A stretch of 64,000 nucleotides of DNA from Rotaria macrura (taxonomy: Eukaryota; Rotifera; Eurotatoria; Philodinida; Philodinidae), in NCBI GenBank assembly GCA_900239685.1, contig OENT01000339.1, positions 1 to 64,000 of the forward strand. Reading direction: 5' to 3'. Position numbers and translations under genes: made by a program. The notes beneath the pieces were generated by a model that saw nothing but the letters and a program-made list of their open reading frames with translations, had not been told where the DNA came from and made no database searches. Below, piece after piece: positions 24,602-38,030 of the stretch (its first letter is position 1; each line of letters opens with the position of its first letter).

Positions 24602-27600
24602 TTATGTAATTACATCATCATCTTGTTGCTGATTATTTGTAGGCGTATTGCTGCGATTTGATGAAGTAAGACTACTAAAATAGAAAAGATAAATTGATCG
24701 GTTCTTTTTGTTTTGTAATGTCATATTAATTTTGCAAGAATTCTCTTGTGACTTTCAATCGATTGATAAAATTGATAGAAATATAGCCTATTATGTTTTC
24801 ATTACTTATCACAAGATCATTTACTGTTTGATATTTGTTCGATTGAAATCAGTTTTGATCCCTAAGGGGGTTCTAGCATCGTATGTATTATATGAGTATG
24901 ATGTGAACGTTAAAATTTGATTAGACGAAATTTCATTTTATGATATTTAAATACACATACGTGTGATAATTATGAATATACTAAGTTGGTCATAAGTAGA
25001 AGAAGAAGAAGAAGAAAAAAAAATAACAACAGCCGAGAAAATAGTTATTCTCGTCAAGTAACATTATCATGTCAGTTGTATTCAGTTTTTCGGTTGTTAA
25101 TCAATGAACAAAATTATCAATGATTACATTCTAATGATAGAAACGATTTAAGTTAATCTATCCTTGTCTTAATGAAAAGCAAAGAGTAGTTTCGATGCTT
25201 TGCTAATGACTTGTAAATTACATACTAGAGGTCGTTTTGTTTACACATAATCATATCTATCAAAGGGCTTTTGGGAATAATATAATGTTTTTCTTGTTAA
25301 TCATCAGTTTCTTATTATAGATCTTTGACAAAAGAAAAAAAAAAGAATTTTTATTCTTACTTTCTACTTTTATTTCTTTGGCACTTTGGACAATGATATT
25401 GGTTATTTTCATGACATTGATAATGGAAGCATGATTGACATACTACAAGAAAAAAGCAACACCGACGAAAAACTATCGTCAATATATTTGATACTTTAGA
25501 TTTTAGTAGAGATTAACCTTGACAAACACTTGTTGTATCTAAGTCGAACGGAAAAATAATATCTTTACGATTCATACATATTTCACAGAAGAATCCTTTG
25601 GCAGAACATAATGGACATGTTAATACATGTTCACGTAAATTGACTACAATCGGTTCGAGCACCTTTATTAAATCACCTGATTTTGTCTAAAGTAAAATCT
25701 TGTTCGATTCATTTACATGTATATTTCAAAAGAAAATTTACTTTAAATAAATCTTGTATCGAATATATATACGGATCTACATAGGCATAAGATGGTAATT
25801 TTTGTAATATGTTTTGATAACTAAAAACAAAATTGGAAACAATGTTTCATCGATCATTATTATTGACAAACAGTTTTTGTTTACTTTTTTTCTTCAGCAA
25901 AACGGCATGTTAAAATATAATGACGTAGATAGAAAAGTGACCAACGTAATTCATCGACTGATCTTAATTGTTTACTTTTTTCAAATAATTTGGGATTAAG
26001 ATCATTCAAGTTAAATGTTGGATCACTATATATGCGATTTAAATAATCATAAGCAAAATTCGATACACTATGTTTGGTTGAAAAATCCCATTTTGCTATT
26101 ATGTATGATGGTAGAAATGATTTTTTATCAGAATGACAACTTCGACAAAAATATTTGCCTAATATTAATGAGAAGAAAAAAAAGAATGTCTTGATTGCTA
26201 TAATCTTTGTTTACATTTAGTGAACGTTCGAAATCATCACCTGTATATTCACAATATCTATAGCGATATGCAAAACCCTTTTCAACATGACGTCCACAAC
26301 CAGCACATAGATAACCTTGTTTTCTTAATTGTGAATCCCGACTAAACGAAAGTAATTATACTACGTAGAATAGCATTACTGTCGTGCATAAATTTAACAT
26401 GAATATACTTTGAAGGTTGATGAATATGAAAGATCAATTGTTCACGTGGTGGTGCCCATTGACTATTGCCACGACATAGAATCTTAATTTTTGACAAAGA
26501 AAAAAAATCAGAAACAATCATTTGTCTAGAGAAAAATAATTAGGTGTTCAGTAAGTTTATGCATATGTGAAAGCATGATTGGGTAGAAATGTTTTTCATC
26601 AAACAACGAGTTATTCATCTAGAATCTATACATGGTAGTATTCTATCAATTTTCACTTACGAGGAAATCTTGTCAATTCATACCTTCTGTTTGACGTCAT
26701 ATTTTGCTCATAAACAGGAAAGCTCGTATAGATAAAGAATCTAAAAGGATTCAGGCCATTATCTTGTGTCTGATGAAATATAACATTTTAAATGTATCTT
26801 CCTTGCAGAACCAAAGTTTTCCAGCTAAACACTTTTTGTTTTTAGAATTTCAATTTGACATTTTTCTCAATTAAACATGTCAGAATCTTTCAAAACATGC
26901 ATGTTTTATAAACAACTATCCATGAAAAGCCACTAATAGTATGAAAGATTTATAAGTCTGGGGGAGGTTTTTTGAAATTTTTAATAAAAGACTGTCGAGT
27001 TAAAAAATATGTGTAAATTTAGTTTCAAGATGAAATGTTAAAAAGATGTTCAGTTAAATAACTTGACCCGTGCAGGGCAAATTCAGTAAAAATCCTATAT
27101 ATGATCAAGAACAAGTAAGTAGCACGAATTATTTTAGATTCTTTACCTAAACTATGTATGAGTCATGCTTAGAAGCAAAATATGACGTCAAACAGAAGAT
27201 ATTCACTGGTGAGATTCGCTCGTTAGTTGAAATGAATTGAAATACTTGGCCTCTTCATGTGATTCAATTTTTAAATTAACTTTTTGCTAGACTAGTAATA
27301 TTCTACTATTTTGATGTAGTTTAGAAATAGGCATTAATTTACTCGTTGACCATCTTCATTCGACAGGTAATCTTCACTTGGATCAATTGAGATGCCATCT
27401 GGAAGAGGTAATAACTAAGTTAATTGAAATAATTAGTTTTTTTTTGGTTCAGTTTTTTCAATCAAAACTAAGTCAGTTATTCCTGATTATTACTTCCTGC
27501 GGTAAATCTTCATCGTGTGGAATCATCCAGAAGAGTTCGGGTGCTGTAGGCACTTTAAAATTTTTCCATGTTTCCATCAATGCTAATGCTAAACAACAAG

Positions 27601-30600
27601 AATGACGATGATATCAATCGAGGAATAGAATCGATCATGTATACCTATAGCTTCAGCTGATGATTCTTGTAAACTTTAATTAAATGAATAAATGCAAAAC
27701 AACATAAATAACAGAAGTTTAATCAACTTACTTAACACTCGATGTTGAACTACGAACAGACCAATCAAAACTACTCGGTGGTTCATCTAAAGATGAATGA
27801 AAGACAATTTAAAATGTTGAATTATTAATAAATATTATAATTTACTTGAATATGTTGTTGATTCTGTTATTTCATCATGTTGATCACCTTGTGATGATTC
27901 TCGACTTAAAGGCTAAATGAACATGTATTTATTTTCAGAGAATCTAGATGAAAGACAAAGTATTATAGAATCTTACTTTAGCTGTTCTACTCAATAGTAA
28001 TTTCGAATTGCAAGGTGTATATTGTTGTGTTGGTGGTGATGAACTACTATTCGATGATGATGTATGTGTTGTTTCACAGGGTGACAATAGACTAGCGATC
28101 GATGACGACCATGAGTGACCAAAATATTTGTTACATTGTTGCGTAAATTTAATTTGTTCAATAGCTGATATGATAGCTTCGCTGAAATAAAAATGAGCAT
28201 TTTCCTAAAACGAACAAAAGAAAAACGCGATTCCATTTTATGAATAGAGAAAACGATTAGAACCATTTAACAAGAGAAATTCTTCTACTGATAGATCAAC
28301 CTTGAATCAAGATAGTGTACATTCTTTTTAGATTCAAATACGGTAGTGATGAATATGTTAATAAGTGTTCAGAAAATGTTTGTTGTTTAATTTCGATTCA
28401 ATGCAAACTCCTTTTGTTAATTATTTTCGTCCTTGACGTCTATAGAATTCCGTCGATAGGTTGAGCGCATTGTCAGATTAAACAGTCATTTTTAAACTAG
28501 ACGGAATCTAAATTACGAACATAGAAATTAACTGACAAATTCCATATTTAAACAGAAGACTGAAAGATTTTCTATCATGCGCTACGTCTAAGTAGGCTTT
28601 AGATTTTGCTTTTAATGAGAAACGTGGCTGTGCATTGTAGATGTGTGATTTTCTTTCTCTTGAAACGATACTTATGTGAAATTTGACATTTTTTTCCCGA
28701 AAGTATTCTCTGTCAATGAGAACAGATTTTCACTTTTGTTGATGTTCTATGAATGGTAATTATCGAAAGAGAAGACATGCAATACAAATCTTAATTTAGT
28801 TATTTAAAAAAAATATTGTTACTCGTTAAATCGAATTATTGTTCAGTTTTACAAGGTACAGACAGAAGATCTCTGCTTAGTTTTAGTCGTCAGCATCGCT
28901 CTATACTCCGGAACTTTGCAAAATGTTATCAGTTTTTCTTAAAGTATTCCCTAGATGATATTCTGAATTGATCTGAGAATCGAGAGAATAAATAATACAA
29001 GCATAATATTTCCTTGTAAGGATAACAACAACGATAGAATAGTAAATGTGAAAATCAAATTCAAGATATATTTCAATTGATTGTTGTCAAATCGAAAATT
29101 CCAAAAATTAGAATTTTACTGATGTAAAACTTTCACATAAATTAAACAACGGGCATGAACACTTCTTAAAATATTTACAGATCATTCGAAGAAGTTCATT
29201 TGCAAAGAAAAATTAAAATAATAGTTGAAGAATTTTACTTTTTCAACATCTGTTCGAGTTTTTAAGTCACATTCACGTATGTAATTATCTAATGTTTGAC
29301 CTTTCCTTGGCCAGAATAATGATGAATGTGGCAGACGTGCAGCTAGAAAAGAAAGAAAAAAAAATAACATGACTCGAATTTAACTAAAGAAAATTCACCA
29401 AAGCAATTGTCTTTCCTTAAAAAAAACCAACCACAAAGAACATACAATGGGTGAAGAGTAAAAAATTCGTATTTGTCATGATGTTCATTAGGAAATTATA
29501 TACATTTCACTAAGTTAAACGATTACGGAACGTGTATAGCACGACATGAGTAGAATGAATATGTAAGTATATTAAGATAATAACGGAATTAAACAGGAAC
29601 TGCAATATTGTATTTAGTATGGAAATGAGTCTTAATTATTTCCTTGAATTGCATGAAACTCGAGTGAAAAAAAAATCAGAAAAGATCGTTTCACATAAAT
29701 GCAGTCAATACATTATATTGGCTTTGAATAAGTTTTTTGTCTTGAAACAAACGCGTAGTAAGTATGTAAAACAGTTCGATTTTAAAAAGTCAAAATATAT
29801 TTGAAGAATATTCAACTAAGTGCTTAAATTATCTATGCTATAAATCTCTCATTGTAAACAAGCTAATCGACTGACTATATTGACATTGTTGCCATTAAAT
29901 GAGTCACACATGCATAATTGCCTTTGAACGTACTGAACTACATTTGAGTGGACCACGCATCTTATCAACATGGGAATCCTATGAATTAAACTATGATATC
30001 ATCCAATAACTTCCGTAAATAGATCAGATTGCAAGAGAAATACAAATTTTCTATTTCAAAAACACTATCATATCTACGATATTCCGTCATATTTGACTGT
30101 TGATTGTACAAAAGTATTTCGCTTCTTAGATAATCACAAACACGTTTCTAATGTGTCAAAAAACCTTGAATGATTTATGCGAAGCATATTCTACACTTGA
30201 CGAGTGTCAACTTTAAAATCTCATGAAAGTGTTACGTTCGACATTGATTGAACAATCTTGAAATTAAAATTGTCACGTAAAAGTGAAAATTTTAATTTGA
30301 ATAATAATCCACTTAGTTTACTGTATTTTCAATCTATGTGTTCTTGTCGGTAGTGCAAGCAGTTTATTAAAAATTGAATAATAAACTAATAGATTTTAAG
30401 AAATAATTCAGTACGAAAATTTTCTAATCTATTAAAGTGTAATCTTTTCTTTAGTCATGAACAAAACTAATTCATTGCTTTAGATTCATTGAAAACATTG
30501 TCTTAGACTGTATTTGTTCAAGGCATTTAAATTCCGTAAGACTTTAATAACTAAAGATGACGTATACACTTTCCACGAAAGCCTACATCAATATATTTCT

Positions 30601-33600
30601 GACCATAGATACAATCTGTGTCAGTATCGCAAACAGTAACTACTAACTAAATTAAGTTGGTGATCATGTAACTGAAATATTATATCGATGAATCAATCAC
30701 TAATATCATTATTTCATATTTAACAAACTAATATAATATTGATTGCAGTTTAAGGATGACAAGAAAAGAAAATTTCCACTGTATTAAATTAGTAAATGAA
30801 AATGTCTTACGTCGTATAAGTAGTGCGTACTGTTGAATGGTTAGAATTTTCATTATAAAACCCTCTGAAGTCTTCCTTGATGACACTACGGTCATGTAAA
30901 GGACATGCTTTATTTTTACTTTGACAGTTATTTTCTAAGTTTTATATAGGACCGAAATAAATTGATCGAATGAGATTTTTCTTTTAAAAAACTTTTTCTT
31001 TTCAAATTACTTCGCATGGGATAATCGTTTGTTGATGTTGTTATACTTTGATCCATTGGTGACGTTGAATTCATTGAAAGTATTGCTTCATCATTATTAA
31101 TAATTGTTGGTAAATGATCTGCATACATAGTATCATGTTGTTCATCGATTAATGTTATTTCACTTGATATTGATCGACGATGATTATGTTCGAAATTAGT
31201 TGAACGTTTTGATGTTGATTTCGTTTGTTTATTTTGATCAAATATATCAAGACGAGAACCATAACTCGATCCATATGAGCCACATTCATCCGGTTGAAAA
31301 TACGATATACTTGGAATATTAATTTGTTGTTGTGATTTATTTTCATCATCAGTCAATATTGGTGATGCAACACGTGAACGATTCAAATCGATGGGATCTT
31401 TCCGAACAGAAAAACTCGGATCACTGTGTATACGACGATGAAGTATACGTTGTTGAGCTAAAGAATCTAAAGAAATTATTTAATTATATATATATATATA
31501 TAGACATAAAGACAATATTCTTACGAAGTTTTTGTGGAGTGTCATCTTTAGATTTTTCATTTGTGACAACGACCGATGATGTTAAACTCGTAGCATCAGT
31601 TGTTGACGTTGTAGAATGAAAGCCAACAATGGACTAAACAAATAGAATAGTATTGTCGAATTGATAAAAACTATGTTTTGCGTCTTTCTTATTGTTACCA
31701 ATTTAGGATCAATATTGATAAGTAATGATGGATCACTATATTCAACAGCTCTTATACAAATAAGAAATGCATGATAAAATGATGGCATTCGCATAAAAGC
31801 ATGAGCTAAATGAAAACATACAACAATGCATTTACGTTCTTTAATAAATTTCAATCATGTAGAAGGAATTAATCGAGTGCATAGATTATGAAAAAAGATA
31901 AGATTATATGTTATGTTAACAACCACTAATGTTGTTATTGTTGAACGGAATCCTACGTTTTTATCCTCGGAATGCCAGGTAAGATTTCAACATCGGGTGC
32001 ATTCAGTATATCGAAACAAATTATTTCAAATTAAAATATTCACGTAACTACAAGAGGAATGAGGGGAAAATCTGGCAGTAGAGACTCATTGAATCAAACT
32101 TAAGCGCAACAGGAAGAATCACAACTATCAAATTGCTGTTAGCAAGTTCCTATCCATTTTAATAAGTTTTCCGGTGGGTAATGACCCCTTACCGGAAAGA
32201 CTCGACCGGATATTTCTGGATTCTAATGTCAAATTGATAGATTTAGAATCATCGAAAATCGAAAGGACAAGAATATTGTTCTACACTGTCGTAATTATGC
32301 ATTCATTTGCATAATTTTAGTTTCAATACCAATCAAATAGTCAACTATCGTGTAGAATTCATCGATAAAATCCCCATAATTTTCATAGCGATTTCAACAT
32401 TATTCATGTAAATGAAGCATTTGAATAATTAAAGTTATTCAAAAAGACATGAAGTTATATTAATAGTTTTTCTTTTCTATTCCTGCCTCGTTTTCTTCTT
32501 AAATCAATAATGATGAGATATTAAATGAGGATTTTTTTTTTGCTTTTCAAAATATTAGTATAAATCAAAGTTTAGTATTGTTTAACGATTAGAAATAATA
32601 CTTGATTAAAGCTAGATTAACGGTTTCGTAATTTCAAATAACAATATTCAATTAGAAAAGCATGGATTGCTTATCGTTTCCGATGAAAATTCATCATTTC
32701 TACCACACCCACTCGTCATTTTTTTTTCTTTGTATTCAACATCCGGTACCCGACGATGATTTCCTTTGCATTCTTATTCTTATCTATATTACATATCAAA
32801 TCATCTTTAGTACTAACGTCTCATTCATTCAATTCTTTAAATCCTAATTCTGTTCTTAATGTCATTGATTGTATTACCAATAGTTTGTCTGATAAGATTA
32901 CAAGAGTTAAAACTGATGCCACCATAGTTAAGGATTTTATTTGAATTTTTTCATGCGAGACAAAGTCAATAGAATAATAAAACGCATAGTTTTTTGTTTT
33001 TTTTTTAAATATTACTATAGAACATTCTTTCTGCTACATTCTTTTTTTCTCTTTTTGTTAAATATTTTTCTGGAATACTTTACTCTTTACTCTCTTCTAA
33101 TATGCGTCTCTTATCGATGGCATTATTAACTTCATCATCATAATAGTACTACTAACCTATGGGTAAACAGAAATTCCAGGATCACGTCTACCCTTTCTTA
33201 CTGTTTTTTTTACTCCTAGAATCGAGTAGAATAAAATAATTTGATATAAAATCAATTTTTAAAAACAATCTCGAGGTATTTTCTTCGATTATCATAAAGT
33301 TAACAGAAGAAAAGACTATGCAGAGAAGCGTTCGACAAACTTTCTATGAACCATTAACAAGTAAGCAAATAAAGAATAATTATCAATTAAATTAGTCAAC
33401 AAGATTTCGTTATCAATTGATAGACTATTAAATATTCACCGCTGAGACTCCCACTCATTAATTATTTTCTGGTATATTATAAAAACTTCTTTGTTTCATT
33501 CACAATTTTCACAATTAAACATCATATTCTATTCTCACGAGAGAGATAAATCAATAAGAATTTTGTCCGTATATAATGAGGATTGAAAAAATATAACACT

Positions 33601-36600
33601 TCAAATTCATCATTCACTATTTCTTCTCCTATCTATTTATTTGTCTGTCTATTTCATTATATCTTTTTTTTTCTTCTCTGTTATGTCAGCATAGAATAAA
33701 AACAACGAAGAACGCCAAACTACATAGTCCAATAACACATATTAAAATAAGTAGAAGAAGAAGAAGAGTATTCAACATCAATCAATGCTCTTCTTCTTCG
33801 TTGCAACAGCCAAAAAATTTCGTTCGTCGCCTAATCGCGTCGTACGTTTCCTATTATTTGTTTTATTAATGTGCTGTATACTACCATCAACGTCAAATGC
33901 ATATCCATTCTATTCATCATCATTATTAATAACCAACAGCAACAAAAATAATGACAACAACTACATTAAAAACCATGACTTCTTAATGATAAATAAGAAA
34001 CCATTCAGCAATGATTATGACAATTTATACTTAGAACGTAATGAACGTGGTACAGGTTTTTATATCGTTCGCAATGGTGATTATCTTCTTTTTATTCCTG
34101 ATTCAAAACATCATTTTACGAAAAACCTACGCCCGTATATTGGTCGCCGGCGTTAGACTTTTATATGTGTGTTAGCTTTTCAAAAAAAAAATATGCCATC
34201 TTTTAAATGTTTATTCCAAACATCCGAGAATAAATAAAAAGGAAAAGAGAGAAAAAAAAATACGTACGATAATAGTATTGTTCTAGTAAATCATTATCAT
34301 GCTCAGCACAGGACAACTGTTGAGACAGGCATTGACTGATGACTGATTGATCAATCCATTGTTCGACAGATAGTCGAATGTTCTCTTTGTGATAGATGTC
34401 TTGTAACAAATGAATATATCTTTGAGAATTTGCATTTAAACGAACAATGAATTGCCATAGTTGTTCACAGATATCTTGTGTAGTCTGTTAGAAAAACAAA
34501 TAATTAAATAAATAAATAAATAAATGGAAATGCAAAGACTTAGTTCTTGAGATAGAATATTCATCTTTTCAAAATTAGAAATAAGTCGAAGTCCTTTTCA
34601 GTCTCTATTGAAAGTGATTAGATCGGATATGAGTGACACGTTCACTCTGCACTCTTATTCATCAACATACCGCTATGGGTTGCTATTCAATTAGTCTTCT
34701 ATCATTTATATATAATAATGAGCAGTTTGTATTTAGATTATATGCTAATGATCTAAATAATTATTCATTCATATTTTAACAATCTATTATAACTTCATTC
34801 AACGTTTTCTAAGTATAATAATGCTCGTTTTACATGATTTATATTATTTCTCGTTCGTATAAACATGATGAATTTAAATGCAAATCAAGGGATCTCCGAT
34901 CATCGTCATACTTTATTTTCCTAGAGTCATTATGTGGATTAAGGAAAATTAGTTATCTCCAACACGTAAACAGATCATTTTGTTTTCTTGTTTTTTTTTT
35001 CTTCTTACAATCGATTCATATCAAGAAAATCGTTTGTATGATTGACGATATGTTTAATATGAATTTCATTATGAGACTTTTCTCCATGTCAATGTAAGAA
35101 AACAAAGCGAATCTACCATTGTAGTCTAATCATTCAGTGACAGACACAAAGTATTTAAGTTAACAATTGTAAACTAAACAAAAGAATCTAATCTCTTTTC
35201 TTATTTCATCAGTGCTGATTTGATGCTAAAGCGAAATGATTAATGAGTACATGTTATGCGTTAGTTCAAGTGTTATTAGTCTACTCAACTTCAAATGTGA
35301 ACGCTTTACTCAACGGTAGATAATATCTACAGAATTATTATTCAAAGAAGAAAATTAAATAAAAATTATCTCATTTATAAAATATAGAAAATGTCTATGA
35401 ATTTCTATTACATTACTAACATGTATACTTCATAATGACAACAACGAAATTCGAATTGTAATTTGTCATAGCTTGTTTTACTGGCATATGATAAGATGAC
35501 AAATTTATTCATATTCTCTTTAAGACAAGATCAAAAGAAACGATGAAAGAGCGTGTCATGATTCATGAAGCAAAAATACGTGACTACACACAAGAAGTAT
35601 TTCCGTTCGATTTTTTTGCCACCAACTTTCAATGTTCAATACAACTGACATGCTTTCTCTTTGATTTTAAATGACACACGGCTTTCAATCTAATGTTTAT
35701 TAACACCCGCCCACGCATTACTTCGTCTAATCGACTGTCATTAATAAGAACTATTGGATCATTACTGACGAGAAAAGAAATAGCTCTTCATAGATAATAG
35801 ATCGGTTTTTATATCGACTGTTCTGTTATTTCTCTTTATCGTTCAGTAGATAGATATATTCAGAAAACAAAACCACAACACAAAATAACATCGAATCTCA
35901 AACTAGTCATAACACAATTATGAAAGTGTATTATAATCAGATCGTCTCGTCCTCAAATTTATTTATAGAGCCTATATATATATATATATATATATATACC
36001 AAGATAGTTTTCTGTTTAGATTGATAATTATTTCTGGAATACGATCGAGATTAGTTTCGATTTGGAAACTCAAACTAATTTATCTGTTTTTGAAGAGGCA
36101 TTCATTAATCAATCTTGAAAATAATCGTTGTAATCTATAAAAATTCAATTCATCTTGTTATTCACAAATAGTTTTGCAATCGTTTATGAAACTGTCTTCA
36201 GTGTCATATTGTATCCGGTCATGAATCGAGTTCATTTTCCCCTATTTAATAATATGTTACTTCGTGCAATCACGTTAACAACACTTTGCCTTCAAAATCT
36301 AATAATTACATCCTCTACAAGAAAAAGAACTTCGAAACTTATTATGTTTTTCACATGCTTCATATATCATATGTAAAATTAAATAAAAGTAATCGATACG
36401 ATATTCAACTATGTTAAATATCTAGATAGTAGTAGTAATTAACTGTGAAACAATATCTACTTATCTTGTTTTTTTTTCTATTACATATATCTATCAAAAC
36501 TTAGATACATCGAGTTTGTAGATCAAAAAAATGATTCGTAACATTCAATGCTAGGTAAGTGCTCTTAGCAATCTATTTGAAAATATCGATCATAATCTGA

Positions 36601-38030
36601 TATGTACCCCTGGAAAAAATAAGTTTTACTCTGTATTTTAAGGATATTATTATTAAACGAATATATTTTTTTAAAAAGTAACGACAGATTCTGAATGAGT
36701 ACAATGGAAGGCACTCTCATGCCTAGATTTCTAGAGACCTGATTTTGCCATTCTCATTAAAAACAGTTTTTTATATTTTTGATAACAAATGAGTTTATTT
36801 TTAAGAAACATAATTATGTATTTTGATAGAGCATGAAATTCTATTTCACTCTGTGTATTGACTTATTTTCCTGCATTCATACATTGAAATATAATTTGAA
36901 TATACTCTAAATAGACAAGTACAAAAAAAAAACGTTATATTTCTCCTTTCTTCAAAATATGGTTACAAGAAGAATAAATTTGCTAAAACAAAACTATGGA
37001 TTCTGATAACGGTTGACATTCTCTATCATTGTGAACATTTGAAACCAAAACGTATAGAAAGAAAGCTACGTCAGTTACAGTTTGTCAAGGAACGTGCCCG
37101 TGTAATACTCAAATTATTCAACAATATTGGAATGCAAGAAAGTTAAAAAATGTACAGGATGATAGAGAATTGCAAGCGCTATCTAAATCTACGACTGCTT
37201 TTTCGAAAGCAAAATTCTCCTAGGAATCATAAGTTCAAAAAGGAAACTCCACAGTGTCGAAAAATGCAAATTTTTCTACTTGTAAATCTCATTCATATTC
37301 ATTGACATGAAATTTTATCCCAAACAAAAGAATTGATTTGATGAAAGGATTATCCCAGTTTTTTGTAGAGAATTTTCAGAATATGCATTTAGTTTTCAAA
37401 AAAAGTTTTTTATCCCAACCCAAGATGTATTGCAAATATCAATCAAAGCAATGATAAGAAAATTGGTCAATTAGGAAGGTGATCGCAGAAGATCGTTTAT
37501 TTCACTCTCGAATTTCGTCTGAGAACAAAAACTATGTAAAATCAAAATAGACAGCTCAGCAGAGAATTCGACGAGCTATCCAACGCATCAGAAAACTGTT
37601 CTAATGAATGAAATACAAAGTCTACCTTTTGCTTTCCAGAGTTAGAGATTTGTTCATAGTAACTAGTGAACCTAGAATGAAACTATTTCAATGTCGTGTC
37701 TTTGGAACGACGGAGTTTTAAAATAAGAAAATAAAGTGTACTGTTTTTTCTTCGAGAAGGTTCAGTCTACTATGTCAAAAGAATAGCATACTTGTTTGAT
37801 ACAATGCGATAGAATGGCCAGAGTAACTAATCGAAGTCTTTCGATGGCACCATATTTGGTTGTAAGTGAATCACCTCGAAATTGAATCAATAATTCGACG
37901 GTTGATTTCATATTTGACAAAAGACTATTGACAGAGGGAAGTCTAAATTAATGGATATGCTCATCGATAAATTTAACATTGAACATATGACAAACAAGAT
38001 TTAATTACGAGAAACTTACGGATTAGTCAT
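24602..38030 (-). CDS. rubcn: Rubicon (RUN and Rubicon-homology domain autophagy regulator)
   Basis: Twenty minus-strand exons close in phase to 850 residues: 38020-38030, 37792-37942, 34268-34484, 31699-31805, 31525-31633, 31011-31466, 29239-29342, 27977-28204, 27846-27912, 27732-27786, 27645-27673, 27494-27588, 27343-27414, 26409-26482, 26241-26341, 25885-26158, 25742-25820, 25518-25686, 25361-25442, 24602-24674. The N-terminal RUN domain (about 1-165) ends in AFLICIRAVE; a Ser-rich middle follows, then the Rubicon signature EKENAHF (about 384-390) and QWAPPREQL. The C-terminal Rubicon-homology domain carries CAGC, YCEYTGKYFC, CPLCSAKGFFCEIC and CHENNQYHCPKC zinc ligands. Rubicon binds Rab7 and the Beclin/VPS34 complex, restrains autophagosome maturation and acts in LC3-associated phagocytosis. 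The exon 6/7 junction is the least certain: the frame stays open beyond the chosen donor. Confidence 0.94.
26684..27198. mobile_element. Short inverted-repeat element (MITE-like) in a Rubicon intron
   Basis: The first 24 bases or so (starting CTTCTGTTTGACGTCATATT) recur as a perfect inverted copy at the right end, 27174-27198. Weaker inverted similarity continues inward, including AAAGAATCTAAAA at about 26732 and its complement near 27136. The element is about 515 bases, has no reading frame, and lies wholly within intron 13 (26483-27342). A clear target duplication is not visible (flanks are atac and atat). This is probably a non-autonomous DNA transposon. Confidence 0.7.
28205..29238 (-). 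other. Rubicon intron 7
   Basis: About 1.0 kb of AT-rich intron with no coding or repeat structure that I can support. Confidence 0.7.
29343..31010 (-). other. Rubicon intron 6
   Basis: About 1.7 kb. A possible 19-base cassette bounded by AG and GT on the minus strand lies at 30811-30829, but including it would need a different donor phase upstream, so it was left out. Otherwise featureless and AT-rich. Confidence 0.6.
31806..34267 (-). other. Rubicon intron 3, hosting a nested gene
   Basis: About 2.5 kb. On the opposite strand it contains the putative secreted-peptide gene at 33785-34156. The rest is AT-rich without other coding signals. Confidence 0.7.
33785..34156 (+). CDS. Putative secreted peptide precursor (candidate neuropeptide prohormone)
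   Basis: A single-exon frame of 123 residues, antisense inside Rubicon intron 3. I do not recognise the family. A hydrophobic core at about 21-36 (RFLLFVLLMCCILPST) followed by SNA-YPF predicts a signal peptide cleaved after Ala39, although the n-region is long and basic. The rest is hydrophilic and has no cysteines, giving no disulfide scaffold. Dibasic Lys71-Lys72 and the extreme C-terminus GRRR (120-123) are the expected prohormone convertase and amidation signals, which would release a peptide of about 47 residues ending in RPYI-amide. The segment GFYIVRNGDYLLFIP (91-105) is low in simple repeats and looks selected. Secreted-peptide function is inference; a lineage-specific secreted protein is the alternative. 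Confidence 0.55.
   Translation: MLFFFVATAKKFRSSPNRVVRFLLFVLLMCCILPSTSNAYPFYSSSLLITNSNKNNDNNYIKNHDFLMINKKPFSNDYDNLYLERNERGTGFYIVRNGDYLLFIPDSKHHFTKNLRPYIGRRR
34485..37791 (-). other. Rubicon intron 2
   Basis: The longest intron of the gene, about 3.3 kb. It contains a (TA)13 run at 35973-35998 and several chance ORFs under 90 codons. No nested gene is recognised. Confidence 0.65.
35973..35998. repeat. (TA)13 microsatellite
   Basis: Uninterrupted TA dinucleotide repeat within Rubicon intron 2. Confidence 0.95.

Noticed and set aside
30811-30829. 19-base microexon candidate in Rubicon intron 6
   Set aside because: It has AG and GT borders, but using it requires a phase-0 end of exon 6, and no good donor exists in that phase.
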